Assembly (NCBI RefSeq): GCF_013618475.1
Contig: NZ_JABJVN010000009.1
Location: forward strand, 45,600-109,599
Source of the DNA: Saccharibacillus deserti
GTDB lineage: Bacteria > Bacillota > Bacilli > Paenibacillales > Paenibacillaceae
Reading direction: 5' to 3'
Length of the DNA: 64,000 bases
Translations under genes and position numbers: made by a program
Shown: positions 62,990 through 64,000 of the stretch, one piece after another
How positions within the stretch are numbered: the stretch's first letter is position 1
Layout of the letters: the number at the start of each line of letters is the position of its first letter
The notes under the pieces: generated by a model
Seen by the model: the letters and a program-made list of their open reading frames with translations, nothing else
Databases searched by the model: none
Told to the model about the DNA's origin: nothing

Positions 62990-63352
62990 GTGAATGAATG
63001 GGAACGGCTGCTCGGCCGGATCGACGATTGGACCGAAGAACTGCTGCTGCGCGGCAGCGCCCAGTTTGCCATGGAAGATGCCAGGAAACTGGAGCAGCTT
63101 GCCGATCTTGCCTCGCGGCTGGGCATGGATCTGCTGGAGCGGCTGCTGCGGCGAACGGCAAATGCAGGCGAGCGCAGTCTTCTGGGGCCGGGTGACGGAG
63201 CGGAAGAACTGGCCGGAGCTTTTTTCCGGCTGTGCGGTTATACGGAGCTGGCCCGGCGGGGTGGAAGCGGAAAAGGCGGATCCGTAGACGAGCCCGAAGC
63301 GGAACCGGCGGAAGACGAAGAGGCCTGGGAATCCCAATCCTCAACCCGCTAA
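62990..63352 (+). CDS. Small helical protein closing the MoxR/VWA operon
   Basis: The 120-residue protein starts at GTG 62990 behind GGAGGAGATATC. Its first 85 residues are predicted all-helical (WERLLGRIDDWTEELLLRGS, ARKLEQLADLASRLGMDLLERLLRR). The tail is acidic and disordered (EPEAEPAEDEEAWES). No known domain is visible. Its place as the last gene before the terminator, 69 bases after the SWIM gene, suggests an accessory subunit specific to this branch of the system. Confidence 0.7.
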   Translation: MNEWERLLGRIDDWTEELLLRGSAQFAMEDARKLEQLADLASRLGMDLLERLLRRTANAGERSLLGPGDGAEELAGAFFRLCGYTELARRGGSGKGGSVDEPEAEPAEDEEAWESQSSTR

Positions 63353-63390
63353 CCTGCCGATGAACCGAGGAAAAGCCTTTTGCAGGAGAT

Positions 63391-63446
63391 AACCCAAAAA
63401 GTCCACGATACCGCAGGTTGTGCGGAATCCGTGGACTTTTTGGGTT
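63391..63446. terminator. Strong bidirectional terminator of the MoxR/VWA operon
   Basis: AACCCAAAAAGTCCACG (63391-63407) pairs perfectly over 17 bp with 63430-63446. A further CCGCA/TGCGG stem lies inside. Confidence 0.85.
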
Positions 63447-63483
63447 TCGGGCTGGAACTTGCCTGTTTTTGGTGTGTTCTCTT

Positions 63484-64000
63484 TTAGCGGGGAACGCGCT
63501 CCCAACTGCCGGAGCCTTGGGAGATAAATCCGGCGTCGGATTCCTCGATCTCGACGAGAACGGACCCGGAGGGGCGGCCGCTTGCGATCCGGTCTGCGGC
63601 ACCGCCGGACAAGCCGGAAGTCCGTTCCCAGTAATCGATTTGACCGACGGAGCGGTACAGACCCGGCTTCACATGCTGCCCGACCCGGTAGTGCCCGCTG
63701 CCGGCAATCGACGAGCCGTCGCGGGATTGTTCGGCCCCGCTTGCGGCACCGTTCCATTCCGGAGTTTGCGCCGGTCGACTCTGTTCGGGTTTCGCCTTGG
63801 CGGAAGCTTGCGGAGTGCGGCCGGTTTCGGCTGCGGAACGATCAGCCGGCTTGGTGCTTGGAGAATCCTGCGGCGCGGCCGGCCGATTCTGTTCGTCGGC
63901 CGAGCTGCGCTCGCCGTTGTCGGTCGCGGCTTCGCGGTCTTCCGGCCGGTTCTGCTCGTCGGCCGCGCTGCGCTCGCCGTTGTCGGCCGCGGCCTCGCGG
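63484..64000 (-). CDS. C-terminal part of a repeat-bearing protein, truncated at the window end
   Basis: The minus-strand frame is open from the last base to a stop at 63484, about 172 codons. It begins with a 21-residue repeat (EAA-D-NGERS-ADEQNRP, nearly two copies visible), goes on through a Pro/Ser/Gln/Glu-rich linker and ends in a compact domain. That domain reads YRVGQHVKPGLYRSVGQIDYWERTSG and VEIEESDAGFISQGSGSWERV. It resembles C-terminal domains seen in secreted or lipoprotein-like bacterial proteins that share a V-x-PG-x-Y start and a G-F...G-W end. The start and any signal peptide lie outside the window. Confidence 0.75.
   Translation of the reverse strand, partial: REAAADNGERSAADEQNRPEDREAATDNGERSSADEQNRPAAPQDSPSTKPADRSAAETGRTPQASAKAKPEQSRPAQTPEWNGAASGAEQSRDGSSIAGSGHYRVGQHVKPGLYRSVGQIDYWERTSGLSGGAADRIASGRPSGSVLVEIEESDAGFISQGSGSWERVPR
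63885..64000. repeat. 63-bp tandem repeat inside the terminal CDS
   Basis: The unit beginning at 63885 recurs at 63948 with only a few silent or conservative changes, an in-frame 63-base (21-codon) period. The second copy is cut by the window edge and more copies probably follow. Confidence 0.8.

Noticed and set aside
63885..64000. Repeats considered as a CRISPR array
   Set aside because: The 63-bp period is continuous coding sequence in frame with no unique spacers.

Overview
The window looks like chromosomal DNA from a high-GC Firmicute of the Paenibacillaceae (Paenibacillus or Saccharibacillus type). The support is strong AGGAGG ribosome-binding sites, a T-box serS leader, a yybP-ykoY riboswitch before a TerC gene, paired ECF sigma/DUF4179 genes, TTG and GTG starts and many factor-independent terminators. 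The genus is inferred, not shown. I saw no IS element, prophage, CRISPR array or rRNA operon. One tRNA-Thr(CGU) gene is present.

Region 1 (1-13.5 kb) is metabolism and sensing: a truncated CDS end, a two-gene DUF4177 unit, a MerR regulator divergent from a short-chain dehydrogenase with a textbook 19-bp-spacer MerR promoter, a three-gene LanFEG/Bcr-like ABC transporter, an atypical lactate dehydrogenase-family enzyme, an MDR-family reductase, a 29-codon ORF that is little more than a signal peptide, a YjgB-like/NagZ fusion, a LacI regulator divergent from a 6-phospho-beta-glucosidase, and a nucleotidyltransferase.

Region 2 (13.5-23.3 kb) holds a CcdC-like membrane protein and then a tightly overlapping six-gene operon. 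It encodes a response regulator, a large hybrid histidine kinase, an HPt-REC-degenerate GGDEF-REC protein, a membrane HEAT-repeat protein, a PgaC-like processive glycosyltransferase and a secreted or anchored protein of unknown family. It reads as a phosphorelay built onto an exopolysaccharide synthase.

Region 3 (23.8-31.2 kb) has a GH65 phosphorylase fused to beta-phosphoglucomutase, then two tandem paralogous ECF sigma factor plus DUF4179 membrane-protein modules.

Region 4 (31.3-52.5 kb) is mixed housekeeping and accessory DNA: an amidohydrolase, an ArsR-like regulator coupled to a MerR-methyltransferase fusion, a lactonase, DUF4385, a bifunctional NAD(P)HX repair enzyme, a chemotaxis receptor, T-box-controlled serS, an IDEAL-motif protein, a Mn-riboswitch-controlled TerC protein, anaerobic ribonucleotide reductase nrdD-nrdG with candidate NrdR boxes, a thiamine-binding-family protein, tRNA-Thr, and an active-looking diguanylate cyclase.

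Region 5 (52.8-63.4 kb) is the most striking locus. It is one co-directional operon of a MoxR-type AAA+ ATPase, a DUF5682 protein, a VWA protein with an intact MIDAS, a giant DUF4132 protein, a SWIM zinc-finger protein that appears to start at CTG, and a small helical protein, closed by a strong terminator. The domain set matches the uncharacterised E. coli yehL/M/P/Q/I cluster. The window ends inside a repeat-bearing CDS on the minus strand.
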